DNA of 64,000 bases from positions 62,001-126,000 of the forward strand of contig JACQZY010000027.1 of NCBI GenBank assembly GCA_016213645.1. Direction: 5' to 3'. Under the pieces are notes generated by a model that had not been told where the DNA came from, searched no databases, and saw only the letters and a list, made by a program, of their open reading frames with translations. This DNA is from Actinomycetota bacterium. Its GTDB lineage: Bacteria; Actinomycetota; Thermoleophilia; Solirubrobacterales; JACPNS01. Positions 1-11,742 of the stretch are shown in pieces (the first letter of the stretch is position 1; each line of letters begins with the position of its first letter). The translations under genes and the position numbers were made by a program.

Positions 1-71
1 TGCGGTCTTCTGTTGTCGATCGACATCAGAAGAATGATCAGCGTCAACACAAATATGTTGATGCTTTCCAT
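1..71 (-). CDS. N-terminus of an unidentified membrane protein (runs off the window)
   Basis: Reading leftward, an ATG at 71 follows a near-perfect ribosome binding site (AAGGAGGTG, four bases before the start). It opens a frame that stays open for 23 codons to the window edge. The visible peptide is MESINIFVLTL followed by IILLMSIDNRRP, i.e. one hydrophobic stretch and then a basic turn, as expected for an N-terminal membrane anchor or signal anchor. The gene lies downstream of atpC on the same strand, 197 bp away, with a hairpin and a LexA-type box in between, so it probably has its own promoter. The function cannot be read from this fragment. Confidence 0.6.
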   Translation of the reverse strand, partial: MESINIFVLTLIILLMSIDNRRP

Positions 72-197
72 TACACCTCCTTCCGGTCACTTCGAGCGGA
101 CGCCCGAAGGTGTCGATCGCCACACTGGGCGTTCGCCGAGAAGACCGGGATTTGATGCCGCCCGCGAACCTTCGCCGCTACCGCGGACGAAAAGATA

Positions 198-211
198 CGA
201 ACATACGTTCG
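198..211. promoter_or_regulatory. LexA/SOS box
   Basis: The sequence CGAACATACGTTCG matches the Gram-positive/actinobacterial LexA consensus CGAAC-RNRY-GTTYG at every defined position. It lies about 127 bp upstream of the truncated gene starting at 71 and downstream of atpC, so the truncated gene is the likely target. The match is seen directly; SOS control is inferred. Confidence 0.6.
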
Positions 212-245
212 ACTTGTTCGCTCTGCTCTTCAGCTACCACAGGGC

Positions 246-270
246 AAGCCGGCGCTAAGGCGCTCGGCTT
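246..270 (-). terminator. Hairpin immediately after atpC (possible terminator)
   Basis: On the minus strand AAGCCG-A-GCGC, loop CTTA, then GCGC-CGGCTT form a 10-bp stem with one bulged base. It overlaps the atpC stop codon. No T-run follows, so it may stabilise the atp mRNA 3' end or be a weak terminator. Confidence 0.4.
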
Positions 271-676
271 ACGAAGACGCGATGTCGCGATACGTCGACC
301 AGCGCGAGACGTCTCGCTCGGCGCGCTCACGGGCGGCGGTACCGTCTTCCGAGGCTTCCAGGCGCGCTTCGGCCTCGGCGAGCTTGTCGTTCAGGTCGTT
401 GACGTCCAACTCTTCGACCGGGATCGCGTCCTCCACCAGCAGCAGGGCGTGGTTGCCCGCCATCTGGATGTAGCCCTCGCCCTGCGCGAAGCGGCGGATC
501 TCGTCGCCGCCCACGTAGAGGCGCAGTTCGGTTGGATCGAGCATCGCCATCACCGGTTGGTGATTGGCGCGGATACCGATCGAGCCGACCGTGGTGCGAG
601 TCGAGACCATCTCGACCTCGCCCTCAAAGGCCGCGCCCTCCGGCGTCATCACTTCAACTGGAAACATCGTTGCCAT
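269..676 (-). CDS. atpC: ATP synthase F1 epsilon subunit
   Basis: A 135-residue protein with the epsilon layout: an N-terminal beta-sandwich (residues ~1-85, containing FPVEVMTPEG and GSIGIRANHQPVMAML) and a C-terminal two-helix hairpin rich in Ala, Glu and Arg. Epsilon couples rotor movement to the F1 catalytic sites and can inhibit hydrolysis. It is the last gene of the atp operon, 32 bp after atpD. Length and order are typical for the family. Confidence 0.97.
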   Translation of the reverse strand: MATMFPVEVMTPEGAAFEGEVEMVSTRTTVGSIGIRANHQPVMAMLDPTELRLYVGGDEIRRFAQGEGYIQMAGNHALLLVEDAIPVEELDVNDLNDKLAEAEARLEASEDGTAARERAERDVSRWSTYRDIASS

Positions 677-708
677 CGTTTACCTCACACTCGGCCCGAA
701 GCCGCGCC

Positions 709-2163
<1,455 letters not shown>

Positions 2164-2186
2164 TTAGCGGCGGTCGTAAGCGGTGC

Positions 2187-3134
2187 CTAGAGGCCTTCCG
2201 CGCCGCCCACGACTTCCAAGATTTCCTGCGTGATGGCTGCCTGACGCTGCCGGTTCATTTCCAAGGTGAGGTTTTGGATCATCTCGCCAGCGTTGTCGGA
2301 CGCGCTGCGCATCGCAGTCATGCGAGCGCCAAGCTCCGACGCCGCGCTTTCGAGCAGAGCGCGAAAGACGGTGATCTCCACGAAGTCGGGGATCAAGCGC
2401 TTAAGCAACTCCTCCGGGTCCGGCTCGTAAAGCCAGAGCGCGCGACTGCCGCCTGCGGCCTCTGCGTCGCCGGCGCCTTCGTCGCCACCGGCCTGCAGCG
2501 CAGCGTGCCCTTCTTCGTCGGCGTCAAGGCCGCCCTCAAGGATCGACGCATGCTGCAACGGCAAAATGCGCTGCCGCGTGACCACCTGCGTCAGGGGCGA
2601 GACGTAGCTGTTGTAGATGATGTCGACCTGGTCGAGTTCACCGTCGATGTAAGCGGCCATCAGCTCTTCCGAGATGTGGCGCGCGTCGGCGTAACCAGGC
2701 TTGTCGGTGAAACCGATGTACGAGTTCTTCGGCGCGAGGTTGCGGAAGGTCAGCGACGAATCGCCACGCCGGCCGACCGCGTAGAACGTAGTGCTCTGTC
2801 CGTCGTCGGCGATTTCGCCACGGGCGCGAATGCCGGCGCGAATGATCTGCGAGTTGAACGAACCCGCGAGGCCACGGTCACCAGTCACCAGCAGCAGGCC
2901 GACGTTGTCGACACTGTCGTGCTCGTTGAGGATCGGCAACTGCGGCACGTGACCGGCGGCGGCGGCGGCCTGGCTGGTCATGCGCGAGATCGTGTCGGCA
3001 TACGGGCGCAGCGCGGCGATGCGCTGCTCGGCCTTGCGCAGGCGCGCGGCCGCAACCATCTGCATCGCGGATGTGATCTTCTGGATGTTCTTGACCGAAC
3101 CGATGCGGTTCGCTGTATCGCGCTGAGATGCCAC
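2187..3134 (-). CDS. atpG: ATP synthase F1 gamma subunit
   Basis: A 315-residue central-stalk subunit. The N-terminal helix (RIGSVKNIQKITSAMQMVAA) and the C-terminal helix (NRQRQAAITQEILEVVGGA) that form the rotor coiled coil are both clear. It is about 25 residues longer than usual because of an acidic Gly/Ala/Asp-rich insertion at residues ~200-231, just before EPDPEELL. The insertion looks like an unstructured surface loop. Position and strand follow the standard operon order. Confidence 0.97.
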   Translation of the reverse strand: MASQRDTANRIGSVKNIQKITSAMQMVAAARLRKAEQRIAALRPYADTISRMTSQAAAAAGHVPQLPILNEHDSVDNVGLLLVTGDRGLAGSFNSQIIRAGIRARGEIADDGQSTTFYAVGRRGDSSLTFRNLAPKNSYIGFTDKPGYADARHISEELMAAYIDGELDQVDIIYNSYVSPLTQVVTRQRILPLQHASILEGGLDADEEGHAALQAGGDEGAGDAEAAGGSRALWLYEPDPEELLKRLIPDFVEITVFRALLESAASELGARMTAMRSASDNAGEMIQNLTLEMNRQRQAAITQEILEVVGGAEGL

Positions 3135-3169
3135 TTGGTTGAATCTCCCGTTCGCCGTTCCGGCCCGCC

Positions 3170-4792
<1,623 letters not shown>

Positions 4793-4813
4793 TGGTTTGC
4801 TCCTAGTAATTGG

Positions 4814-5350
4814 CTATGCGGCCGCGGCCGTAACTTGCTTGCGAAGTCGCTCAAGACGCCCGTGAATGGACGCGTCAAGGACCATGTTTCCGACCTGCAG
4901 CACCAGGCCGCCGATGATTTCTTTGTCGACCTTGCCGGTCAGCTCGACCTTGCGGCCGGTCTGCTGCTCCACGCTGGTACCGATCTTGTCGATCGTCTCC
5001 TGCGGTAGAGCCACCGCGCTGGTCACCGTGACCGGCAGCAGCTTGTGGTACTCCGCCCAAAGTGCCTCGTATCCGGCGCGGATGCGCTGGATCGCGGGCA
5101 GGCGGTGCTTTTCGGCGAGCAGCTTGAGGAAGTTGAGGAACTCCGGCTCGGCGCCTTCGATCACGCGATCGAGTGCTTCGGACTTCTCCGCTCCCGAGAA
5201 GTACGGCGAGAACAACAGAAGCGACAACTGTTCGCTGCCCTCGACGGCGTCGGCAAACTGATCGAGCTGCTGCTTGATCGAGTCCACCTTGCCGCGGCCC
5301 TCTGCCGCCTGGTAGAGCGACTGCGCGTAGATGCGGGCGATTTCTTCCAC
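4814..5350 (-). CDS. atpH: ATP synthase F1 delta subunit (OSCP)
   Basis: A 178-residue stator subunit of normal length. It begins MEEIARIYAQSLYQAAEGRG, the characteristic N-terminal helix, and ends with the beta/alpha domain including the conserved GGLVLQVGNMVLDASIHGRLERL. It links the peripheral stalk (b subunit) to the top of F1. It is spaced 18 bp from atpF and 21 bp from atpA. Confidence 0.96.
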   Translation of the reverse strand: MEEIARIYAQSLYQAAEGRGKVDSIKQQLDQFADAVEGSEQLSLLLFSPYFSGAEKSEALDRVIEGAEPEFLNFLKLLAEKHRLPAIQRIRAGYEALWAEYHKLLPVTVTSAVALPQETIDKIGTSVEQQTGRKVELTGKVDKEIIGGLVLQVGNMVLDASIHGRLERLRKQVTAAAA

Positions 5351-5368
5351 GTCTGCTCCGTTGCTCCC

Positions 5369-5965
5369 TTAGTTCTGTGAACCGTTTCGGCCGCCGGCAA
5401 GCGCCGAGAAGTCGACCTCGCCCAGCGCCTCTTCGACCAGCCGCTGTTGGTCGTCCGCGGTCAGCGTCTTGCGCGTGACCTTCTCCGTCGCCTGCACGGT
5501 CAGGCTTGCGACCTCGCGGCGCAGGTCCTGAAGGGACTTCTGCGTCTCGAGGGCGATCTCGTGCCGGGTCTGCTCGAGCAACTGCTCGCGCTCAACCTTG
5601 GCAGCCTCCAGCGCGTCAGCCTCGCGCTGGTCGGCGGCCTTGCGCGCGCGGTCGACGATCTCGTCGGCCTGGCTACGAGCCTCGGTCAGGCGCTGGCGGT
5701 ACTCGGCCAGTAGATCGTCTGCCTCGGTGCGCGTCTGTTCGGCGTGCTTGATCGAGTCGGCGATCAGGTTCTGGCGGCGTTCAAGCGATTCGGTGATCCG
5801 CTGGAAGCCGAAGCCACCGGCGAATTTGAGCACCAGAAACGTGATGCCGAAGGTCAGCAGCGTCCAGATCATCATGCCGGTGCTTGGCATGACAAGGAAG
5901 TTGCCGCTTTCCTCCTCTGCCGCTGCCGCTGCGAGCGGTAAGGCTGTTACTAGTAGATCAATCAC
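5369..5965 (-). CDS. atpF: ATP synthase Fo b subunit
   Basis: A 198-residue peripheral-stalk subunit. One membrane helix (MMIWTLLTFGITFLVLKFAG, residues ~30-50) is followed by a long Arg/Glu/Ala coiled coil. The first ~18 residues (VTALPLAAAAAEEESG) look like a cleavable signal-type extension. The start is a GTG with AGGT a few bases upstream. It holds delta and alpha against the rotor and lies 28 bp after atpE. Confidence 0.95.
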   Translation of the reverse strand: MIDLLVTALPLAAAAAEEESGNFLVMPSTGMMIWTLLTFGITFLVLKFAGGFGFQRITESLERRQNLIADSIKHAEQTRTEADDLLAEYRQRLTEARSQADEIVDRARKAADQREADALEAAKVEREQLLEQTRHEIALETQKSLQDLRREVASLTVQATEKVTRKTLTADDQQRLVEEALGEVDFSALAGGRNGSQN

Positions 5966-5993
5966 GGTTTACCTGCGATTCGCTGGGGTTCGA

Positions 5994-6266
5994 TTAGGCG
6001 ATGAAGAAGGCAACGAAGGACATGACGAGCGCGTAGAACACGATCGCCTCGGTAAGCGCGAAGCCGACCCACATGATCGACTGGATCTCGTCCTTCATCT
6101 CCGGCTGGCGGGTGACTGACTCAATCGTCTTACCGAAGATGTAGCCGACGCCGACGCCCGGGCCGATGGCGCCGAAGCCGGTGCCAAGACCGAGGGCCAG
6201 AGCCTTCGCGGCGTCAACGCTGCCTGCGGCGTCCGCCGCGGCGATGATGGGTGCAATGCTGCTCAT
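5994..6266 (-). CDS. atpE: ATP synthase Fo c subunit
   Basis: A 90-residue proteolipid with two membrane hairpin helices joined by the polar loop RQPE. The ion-carrying carboxylate is Glu73 in FALTEAIVFYAL. Helix 1 carries the glycine pattern GTGFGAIGPGVGVG. The sodium signature (Gln in helix 1 plus a Glu-Ser/Thr pair) is absent, so proton coupling is expected. An AAGGAG site lies upstream of the ATG. Confidence 0.97.
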   Translation of the reverse strand: MSSIAPIIAAADAAGSVDAAKALALGLGTGFGAIGPGVGVGYIFGKTIESVTRQPEMKDEIQSIMWVGFALTEAIVFYALVMSFVAFFIA

Positions 6267-6281
6267 GGTGAGAGGAGCTCC

Positions 6282-7208
6282 TTAGTGTTCAGAGGCGACT
6301 GCGCCGCCCAGGTAGATGGCTGAGAGTGTTGCGAAGATGAATGCCTGAAGCGTGGCCACAAGCATCACGTCGAGGAAGTAGATGAATACGCCAAGCGTGG
6401 CGGTGAGCGGGAAGATGTATGGAATGCCCAGCAAGACCACCATGCCGCCGCCCATGATCAAGATGATCATGTGGCCCGCGAGCATGTTCGCGAAGAGTCG
6501 CGCGGTCAGCGAAACGAGGCGCAGAAACTGCGACAGGATCTCGACCGGCACGATGATCGGCAGCACCATTGCCGGTGTGCCGCCAGGGATCCAGCCCTTG
6601 ACATAGCCGATCGGACCTTTTGCGCGGATGCCTTCGACGTGGCTCGAAAGCCAGACGATCAAAGCCAGCGTAAGTGGCACGGCGACGTTGGCGGTGGCCC
6701 CGTACAGCGCAAAAGTCGGAACGTTCAGCCCAAACAGGCTGACCGTGTGCTCCGTGTTGGTCGGCAGCGGAATCAGGCCCAGAATGTTCGAGAACCAGAT
6801 GAAAAGGAACAGCGTCGCGAGAAACGGAAACCAGCGCTTGGCGACCTTGTTGTCGTGGATGTTGCGGTTGGTGATTGTGTCGTTGGCCACGTCATACGCG
6901 ATCTCAACCGCCGCCTGAACGCGGCTCGGCTTGCCGGTCACATTCATCTTGCGGGAGACGAGCGCCACCGTGAAGCCGGTGCAAAGAGCGGCCAGCACCA
7001 GCATCAGTACGCCCTTGTTGAGCGACATGTCGATGCCGAAGATGTGGATGTCGACCCACGGATCGAGCTTGAACTCGTTCTGAGGCTTGAAGTCTTCGTT
7101 GATCTCGGCCAAGGCGGAAGCGGGGACCGCCAGTGCCACGGCGAGCGTCGCGATCATCGCGCCGCAGACGGCGCTGATACGGCTGTTGACACGCGCGAGT
7201 GAGTTCAT
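6282..7208 (-). CDS. atpB: ATP synthase Fo a subunit
   Basis: A 308-residue membrane subunit forming the proton half-channels. The essential arginine is in SLTARLFANMLAGH. The ATG at 7208 is chosen because GGCGGAGGC lies just upstream and the start overlaps the stop of the preceding gene (ATGA). Residues 1-35 (MNSLARVNSRISAVCGAMI, then LAVALAVPASALA) resemble a cleavable signal peptide ahead of the usual fold. It is followed 15 bp later by atpE. Confidence 0.96.
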   Translation of the reverse strand: MNSLARVNSRISAVCGAMIATLAVALAVPASALAEINEDFKPQNEFKLDPWVDIHIFGIDMSLNKGVLMLVLAALCTGFTVALVSRKMNVTGKPSRVQAAVEIAYDVANDTITNRNIHDNKVAKRWFPFLATLFLFIWFSNILGLIPLPTNTEHTVSLFGLNVPTFALYGATANVAVPLTLALIVWLSSHVEGIRAKGPIGYVKGWIPGGTPAMVLPIIVPVEILSQFLRLVSLTARLFANMLAGHMIILIMGGGMVVLLGIPYIFPLTATLGVFIYFLDVMLVATLQAFIFATLSAIYLGGAVASEH

Positions 7209-7618
7209 CGGGCCTCCGCCGGGGTGAAGAAGTAGTGGACGATCATCTTGCTCACGAAGTACACGGTGAAGAGCGCGAGCAGCAGCAAGGCGCAGGCCAG
7301 CCCGGCTGCGTCGCCGAGTGCCAATCCGGTGGTCAGGATCGCGATTGCCGCAATCCATGCGCGGGCGATCGATCCGCCGACCAGCAGACCCGCGATCGTG
7401 CGCGGGTTGCGGCTTGACTCGGCCTTGTTCTCGAGCCAGATCACGAGTAGAGCTTGCGCGGTCCAAACCGCCGCGGTGACGGCGTAGCCGACCAGCGACC
7501 ACCCGGCGAGCGCGAAGACCGGAAGCGCGGCCCCGAGGACGACGAAATCCAGATGGCGAAAGAGCGTCTGCCCCACACCACGGCCGCTGCCGGTGTGACT
7601 CACAGCGGCGGCAGACAT
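7205..7618 (-). CDS. atpI: AtpI-like membrane protein (first gene of the atp operon)
   Basis: A 137-residue hydrophobic protein with four predicted membrane segments (about residues 20-38, 43-62, 80-98 and 103-123). AtpI proteins help assemble the c-ring or bring Mg2+ to Fo; they are poorly conserved in sequence, so the call rests mainly on position and topology. The ATG at 7618 has GGAG eight bases upstream and is preferred to a TTG at 7642. The stop overlaps the atpB start by four bases, implying translational coupling. Confidence 0.75.
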   Translation of the reverse strand: MSAAAVSHTGSGRGVGQTLFRHLDFVVLGAALPVFALAGWSLVGYAVTAAVWTAQALLVIWLENKAESSRNPRTIAGLLVGGSIARAWIAAIAILTTGLALGDAAGLACALLLLALFTVYFVSKMIVHYFFTPAEAR

Positions 7619-8060
7619 GTGCGCACTCCGCGCCGGTCCCAAGTCAGCGCCGGGCGCTGCTCTCCGCCGATCCTACGGCCACCTCGGCGAAACTCGCCAC
7701 ATCGCGGCCGTGCGGCCCGCAACGAACGATCCCGGCGGTTGACGAAGTTACGGCAGTCGCCGTTGTCGCGCGCGGAGAATCCATCGTTGTGGGGGACAAA
7801 TTGACTCATTGATGATGATGGGGCTCGGTTTGCGCCGGGCGGCCGGTTCGGTCTTGCCGAGGGCTCTATCGGCGACGCGGAAGGGCGGCTAGGCCACTGT
7901 CCTCATCAAGCTCCGGTGAGAAAGATACAACATCGCACAAAGTCTTCTAGTGCGCTTTGTGACGCGGTTTTGTGCGGCAGCGCGCACGGCCGCTCCGGGT
8001 GCGGATAGCGTTGCCCGGGATGCTTAATTTTGGATTTGTAAACGCGACCGGCGATGCCCG
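7619..8060. promoter_or_regulatory. Divergent intergenic region between atpI and the DUF2235 gene
   Basis: No convincing coding sequence. The region must hold the atp operon promoter (leftward) and the promoter of the DUF2235 gene (rightward). No strong -35/-10 pair could be picked by eye. An inverted repeat CACAAAG (7936-7942) / CTTTGTG (7955-7961), with a further TTTTGTG just downstream, is a possible operator. Confidence 0.45.
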
Positions 8061-9185
8061 ATGAAACGCCTGATCGTCTGCTGCGACGGTACTTGGAACA
8101 AGCCGGACAACCTCTACGTCACAAACGTCGAGAAGATCGCTCGCACGGTCGACACGGACCCGACGAACGCGGGCGGCGTGCAGCAACTGGTCGAGTACAT
8201 CAGCGGCGTGGGCGCGAACTTCTACTGGACTGATCGGTTGCTGGGCGGCGCGTTTGGGCTGGGACTTTTTGCCAACGTGGTCAAGGCTTACCGCTTCTTG
8301 GCGCTCAACTACGAACCAGGCGACGAGATCTATGTCTTCGGGTTTTCACGCGGTGCCTACACCGCGCGCAGTCTGGTGGGGATGGTTGACCGCGTCGGCT
8401 TGCTGACAAGCGACGCGCTGATCAACGAGAAGTTGCCGGAGGCGGTTGACCGCTACCGGCAACGCGGCGGCAAAGGTCGCGCGTTCGGCTCTTCGAACGA
8501 GGAGTTCAAGCGCGACTGTTGCCACGAGCCGGAGATCACATTTCTGGGTGTGTTCGACACGGTCGGCGCGCTGGGTGTGCCGGGGCTGCTGGCGCGGCGG
8601 CATCGCTTTCACGACGTGACCCTCAGCGCGCGCGTGGCATGCGCGCGCCACGCGCTGGCGATCGATGAGCGGCGGATCAAGTTCGAGCCGTCGCTGTGGG
8701 AGGTTGACGAATCGCTGGGGGTCGATCAGGGGCAGCGTGTGAAGCAGGTGTGGTTTGAGGGTGCCCACTCGGATGTGGGCGGCGGATACGACGAGACCGG
8801 ACTTTCGGACACCGCGTTGCTTTGGATGGCCGACGAGGCGAGGGCGGCCGGTCTGGCGTTTCACCAGGCCAGGCTGGACCACTACGTCGCTAGCGGTTCG
8901 TCGGCGATTCGGCATGACTCGATGAATCTCGCCTACCGGCTGCTGAATCTGGCGGCGCGGGCACGCATGCTGCTGCGGCCCAACCCACGGTTTGACGGCT
9001 CGCGGCGCGTGCTTTCAGGCGAGCGAGTGCTGGGTGTGCGGATCGCGAGTTCCGCGCTTTTGCATTGGCGGGAGGACCCGGCTTACGGGGCGGCCAACGT
9101 GAAGTCCTTTGTGGATGAGTGTGGCGACGGGCTGGAATCACTTACCGAAAGCGTGATCGCCCTGCCCGAACGGACTTCCGTTTAA
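8061..9185 (+). CDS. DUF2235 alpha/beta-hydrolase (Tle1-like)
   Basis: A 374-residue protein starting MKRLIVCCDGTWNKPDN, the hallmark N-terminus of DUF2235. The nucleophile elbow GFSRG places the catalytic Ser at residue 96, and a later Asp/His region includes FEGAHSDVGGGY. Relatives include type VI phospholipase effectors (Tle1), but many are stand-alone cytosolic enzymes, and no secretion genes are near. There is no signal peptide or membrane segment. It is the first rightward gene of the block inserted between atpI and wecA; the next gene follows after 66 bp. The substrate is unknown. Confidence 0.85.
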   Translation: MKRLIVCCDGTWNKPDNLYVTNVEKIARTVDTDPTNAGGVQQLVEYISGVGANFYWTDRLLGGAFGLGLFANVVKAYRFLALNYEPGDEIYVFGFSRGAYTARSLVGMVDRVGLLTSDALINEKLPEAVDRYRQRGGKGRAFGSSNEEFKRDCCHEPEITFLGVFDTVGALGVPGLLARRHRFHDVTLSARVACARHALAIDERRIKFEPSLWEVDESLGVDQGQRVKQVWFEGAHSDVGGGYDETGLSDTALLWMADEARAAGLAFHQARLDHYVASGSSAIRHDSMNLAYRLLNLAARARMLLRPNPRFDGSRRVLSGERVLGVRIASSALLHWREDPAYGAANVKSFVDECGDGLESLTESVIALPERTSV

Positions 9186-9251
9186 GCCACTACGCAATAT
9201 TCGACTTGCCAAATTTCAGTGGTCGCTCTTGTCTGTCGATCTAGCCATTGA

Positions 9252-11624
9252 ATGGAATCGAATCGACGGATTGATTCCCGCCGGGACGGCGCGGACGATA
9301 CTGGAATGACTGAAAGCGGCGGGGTGCCCGGCGGGTACCTGCTGCACTCGCCCGCTGCGCGCAAAATGTCGGCACGCATGGCTTTTGCCCACACACTTGT
9401 GATCGCAGGTGTGATCGGTTTTGTGGCGTGGCGCACTAACCAGATAGACACGCTGACGATTGTGTATTTGATCGCGATGGTGGCGTGGGCGCCCGTGGAC
9501 CTGGTGCTTCCGGCCGAGCGGATGTCGCATCACGCGATGGCGCGGCTTTACTTCATCGGGATCGGTTCGTTCTTCTTTTTCGCATACCACCTCGACAGTC
9601 CTTACCTGCTGCTGGGCGCGTATCCGGAGTCGATCGCGTTGGCCGACGTCTACTGGTACGACAAGCGGTATCTGGCCGTTCACCAGATCGGGCTTTTTGG
9701 CGCGTTCGTGGCGCTGGCGGTGTTGATCGGTGGCGAGCACCTGGCAGTGATGGTGCTGGTGGCGCTACCGCTGATGGTCTTCAACGTGATGATGATCGGC
9801 CGTAACAGTCACCGCTTCATCCAATGCGTACTGCAGCGCAGACAGTTTCAGACCACCGTCACTTCACTTCTTGAGGCCCTACACGCGCGCGACGGCTACA
9901 CCGGCGACCACTCTCGCGAAACATTGGAACTCGCGATGCTGGTGGCCGCCGAACTCGACCTCGACGACGATGCGCGCGAGGAACTGGCCGACGTGTCGCT
10001 TTTACACGACATCGGAAAGGTCGGCATCCCCAATTCGATTTTGCAGAAGCCGGGCGCGCTGAACGAAGAAGAATGGGAGATCATGCGCAGCCATCCCGTG
10101 ATCGGCGAGCAGATTCTGGCCGACGTGCCGGGATTCGAGGCGATTGCTCGAGCCGTGCGACATGAACACGAACGCTGGGACGGCGACGGATACCCCGACG
10201 GCATCGCCGGTGAGCAGATCCCGCTGTCCAGCCGCATCGTGCTGGCCTGCGACGCCTTTCACGCAATGACGAGCGACCGGCCGTATCGCAAGGCGATGCC
10301 GGTCGAGGAGGCGATTGCGGAGCTGCGCGAGAACGCCGGAAGCCAGTTCGATCCGAAGGTCGCCGAAGCGCTTTGTGAGGCGGTGAAAGACGGTAACCGC
10401 GAATCAGGCTCATGGCCGAAGGCGACGGTGACCGCCTCGATCGTGCACGACATCTCCGAACAAGCGAACGATCCGGGGATCGCGATGCCGACGGCACAGA
10501 TCGCCGGTCTGACCGACGACGAACCGCTTGAAGACACCGACGTCACCGCGCGCGGCATGGCGTTCGGATGGCTGCTCACGGCGGTGGCGATGGCCGGCTT
10601 CGCGGTAGCGCGCAAGGACATAGAGCTACTGGAGATCGGTTTCGCGGCAGGTGCCGGTTTGCTTGCGGCGACATGCTGGTACGCGCGACGCACCTTGCTC
10701 GCTGAACCAATTTGCCTGATCGCCGGGATATCCGCGTACGCGGTGGTGCCGCTCGCGGCGTGGCACTTCGATGAGCCGGCGATGTTCGTCCTGGTGCTTG
10801 GTCCGGCGATCGCGTTGTCTGGATTCTTCTGGCGAAACGTGTTCATACGGGCCATCCAAATCGTGCTGGTGATCGGTGAGTTCGTGATTCTGCCCATCGT
10901 CATGTTCGGCGAGCCGGGATTGGTCTTCGCCGCCGTCGGCGCGCGGGCGTTCCTCGGGGTGCTGCTGGTGATCGGATATTTCTTCATGCGCTTGGTCGAG
11001 ATGCGTTTCGAGCGCCGGCGCTTCGGCGGCACGATGACCTCCCTACTGCTGGCGTTACACGCACGTGACGGCTATACCGCCAAGCATTCGGATGAAACCG
11101 TCGACCTCGCGATGCTCGTCGCCGGGCAGCTGCGGCTTGGCGAGGCCGAGCGCATGGAACTAAAGGATGTCGCGATGCTGCACGACATCGGCAAGATCGG
11201 AATTCCCGACGAGATTCTCAACAAGCCCGGCAAGCTCTCGCCGCAGGAATGGCGCGTGATGCAGCAACATCCCGAGATCGGAGAGCAGATCGTGGCGCAG
11301 GTACCCGGATTCGAGTCCGTCGCGCGCGCCGTGCGCCACGAACACGAGCGCTGGGACGGAAAGGGCTATCCGGACGGCCTACGCGGCGCGGAGATCCCGC
11401 TCGCCAGCCGCATCGTGCTTGCCTGCGACGCATACCACGCGATGACCAGCGACCGTCCCTACCGCCGCTCGTTGGGCGAACGCACTGCCAGAGTGGAACT
11501 GGCGGCCAATGCCGGTAGCCAATTCGACCCTCATGTGGTGAAGGCGCTGCTGGCGGTGTTGCACGGGGCTTCGGAGGCGGTTGAGCCGATGGAGCGAATC
11601 GGCGGCATCAGCGCGATTGGCTAG
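9252..11624 (+). CDS. Membrane protein with two tandem HD-GYP phosphodiesterase domains
   Basis: A 790-residue protein built as a duplication: membrane helices (residues ~40-180), an HD-GYP domain (~200-375; HD at 252-253, GYP at 313-315), more helices (~430-580), and a second HD-GYP domain (~590-780; HD at 644-645, GYP at 705-707). HD-GYP domains hydrolyse cyclic di-GMP. Both copies keep the metal-binding and GYP motifs (WDGDGYPDG and WDGKGYPDG) and are close enough in sequence to suggest a fairly recent duplication. The start is uncertain: the ATGs at 9252 and 9306 both lack a good ribosome binding site. Confidence 0.9.
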   Translation: MESNRRIDSRRDGADDTGMTESGGVPGGYLLHSPAARKMSARMAFAHTLVIAGVIGFVAWRTNQIDTLTIVYLIAMVAWAPVDLVLPAERMSHHAMARLYFIGIGSFFFFAYHLDSPYLLLGAYPESIALADVYWYDKRYLAVHQIGLFGAFVALAVLIGGEHLAVMVLVALPLMVFNVMMIGRNSHRFIQCVLQRRQFQTTVTSLLEALHARDGYTGDHSRETLELAMLVAAELDLDDDAREELADVSLLHDIGKVGIPNSILQKPGALNEEEWEIMRSHPVIGEQILADVPGFEAIARAVRHEHERWDGDGYPDGIAGEQIPLSSRIVLACDAFHAMTSDRPYRKAMPVEEAIAELRENAGSQFDPKVAEALCEAVKDGNRESGSWPKATVTASIVHDISEQANDPGIAMPTAQIAGLTDDEPLEDTDVTARGMAFGWLLTAVAMAGFAVARKDIELLEIGFAAGAGLLAATCWYARRTLLAEPICLIAGISAYAVVPLAAWHFDEPAMFVLVLGPAIALSGFFWRNVFIRAIQIVLVIGEFVILPIVMFGEPGLVFAAVGARAFLGVLLVIGYFFMRLVEMRFERRRFGGTMTSLLLALHARDGYTAKHSDETVDLAMLVAGQLRLGEAERMELKDVAMLHDIGKIGIPDEILNKPGKLSPQEWRVMQQHPEIGEQIVAQVPGFESVARAVRHEHERWDGKGYPDGLRGAEIPLASRIVLACDAYHAMTSDRPYRRSLGERTARVELAANAGSQFDPHVVKALLAVLHGASEAVEPMERIGGISAIG

Positions 11625-11742
11625 AAACGGAGCGTCGGCGTTGGCGTGATCCGTAGGCCTTGGCCGATCGTGCTCGTCACGCCAGTCCGGGCCACCAAAC
11701 GACTTGCGCACATAGCGTCGAAACAGTCGTAGGATCCTCCCC

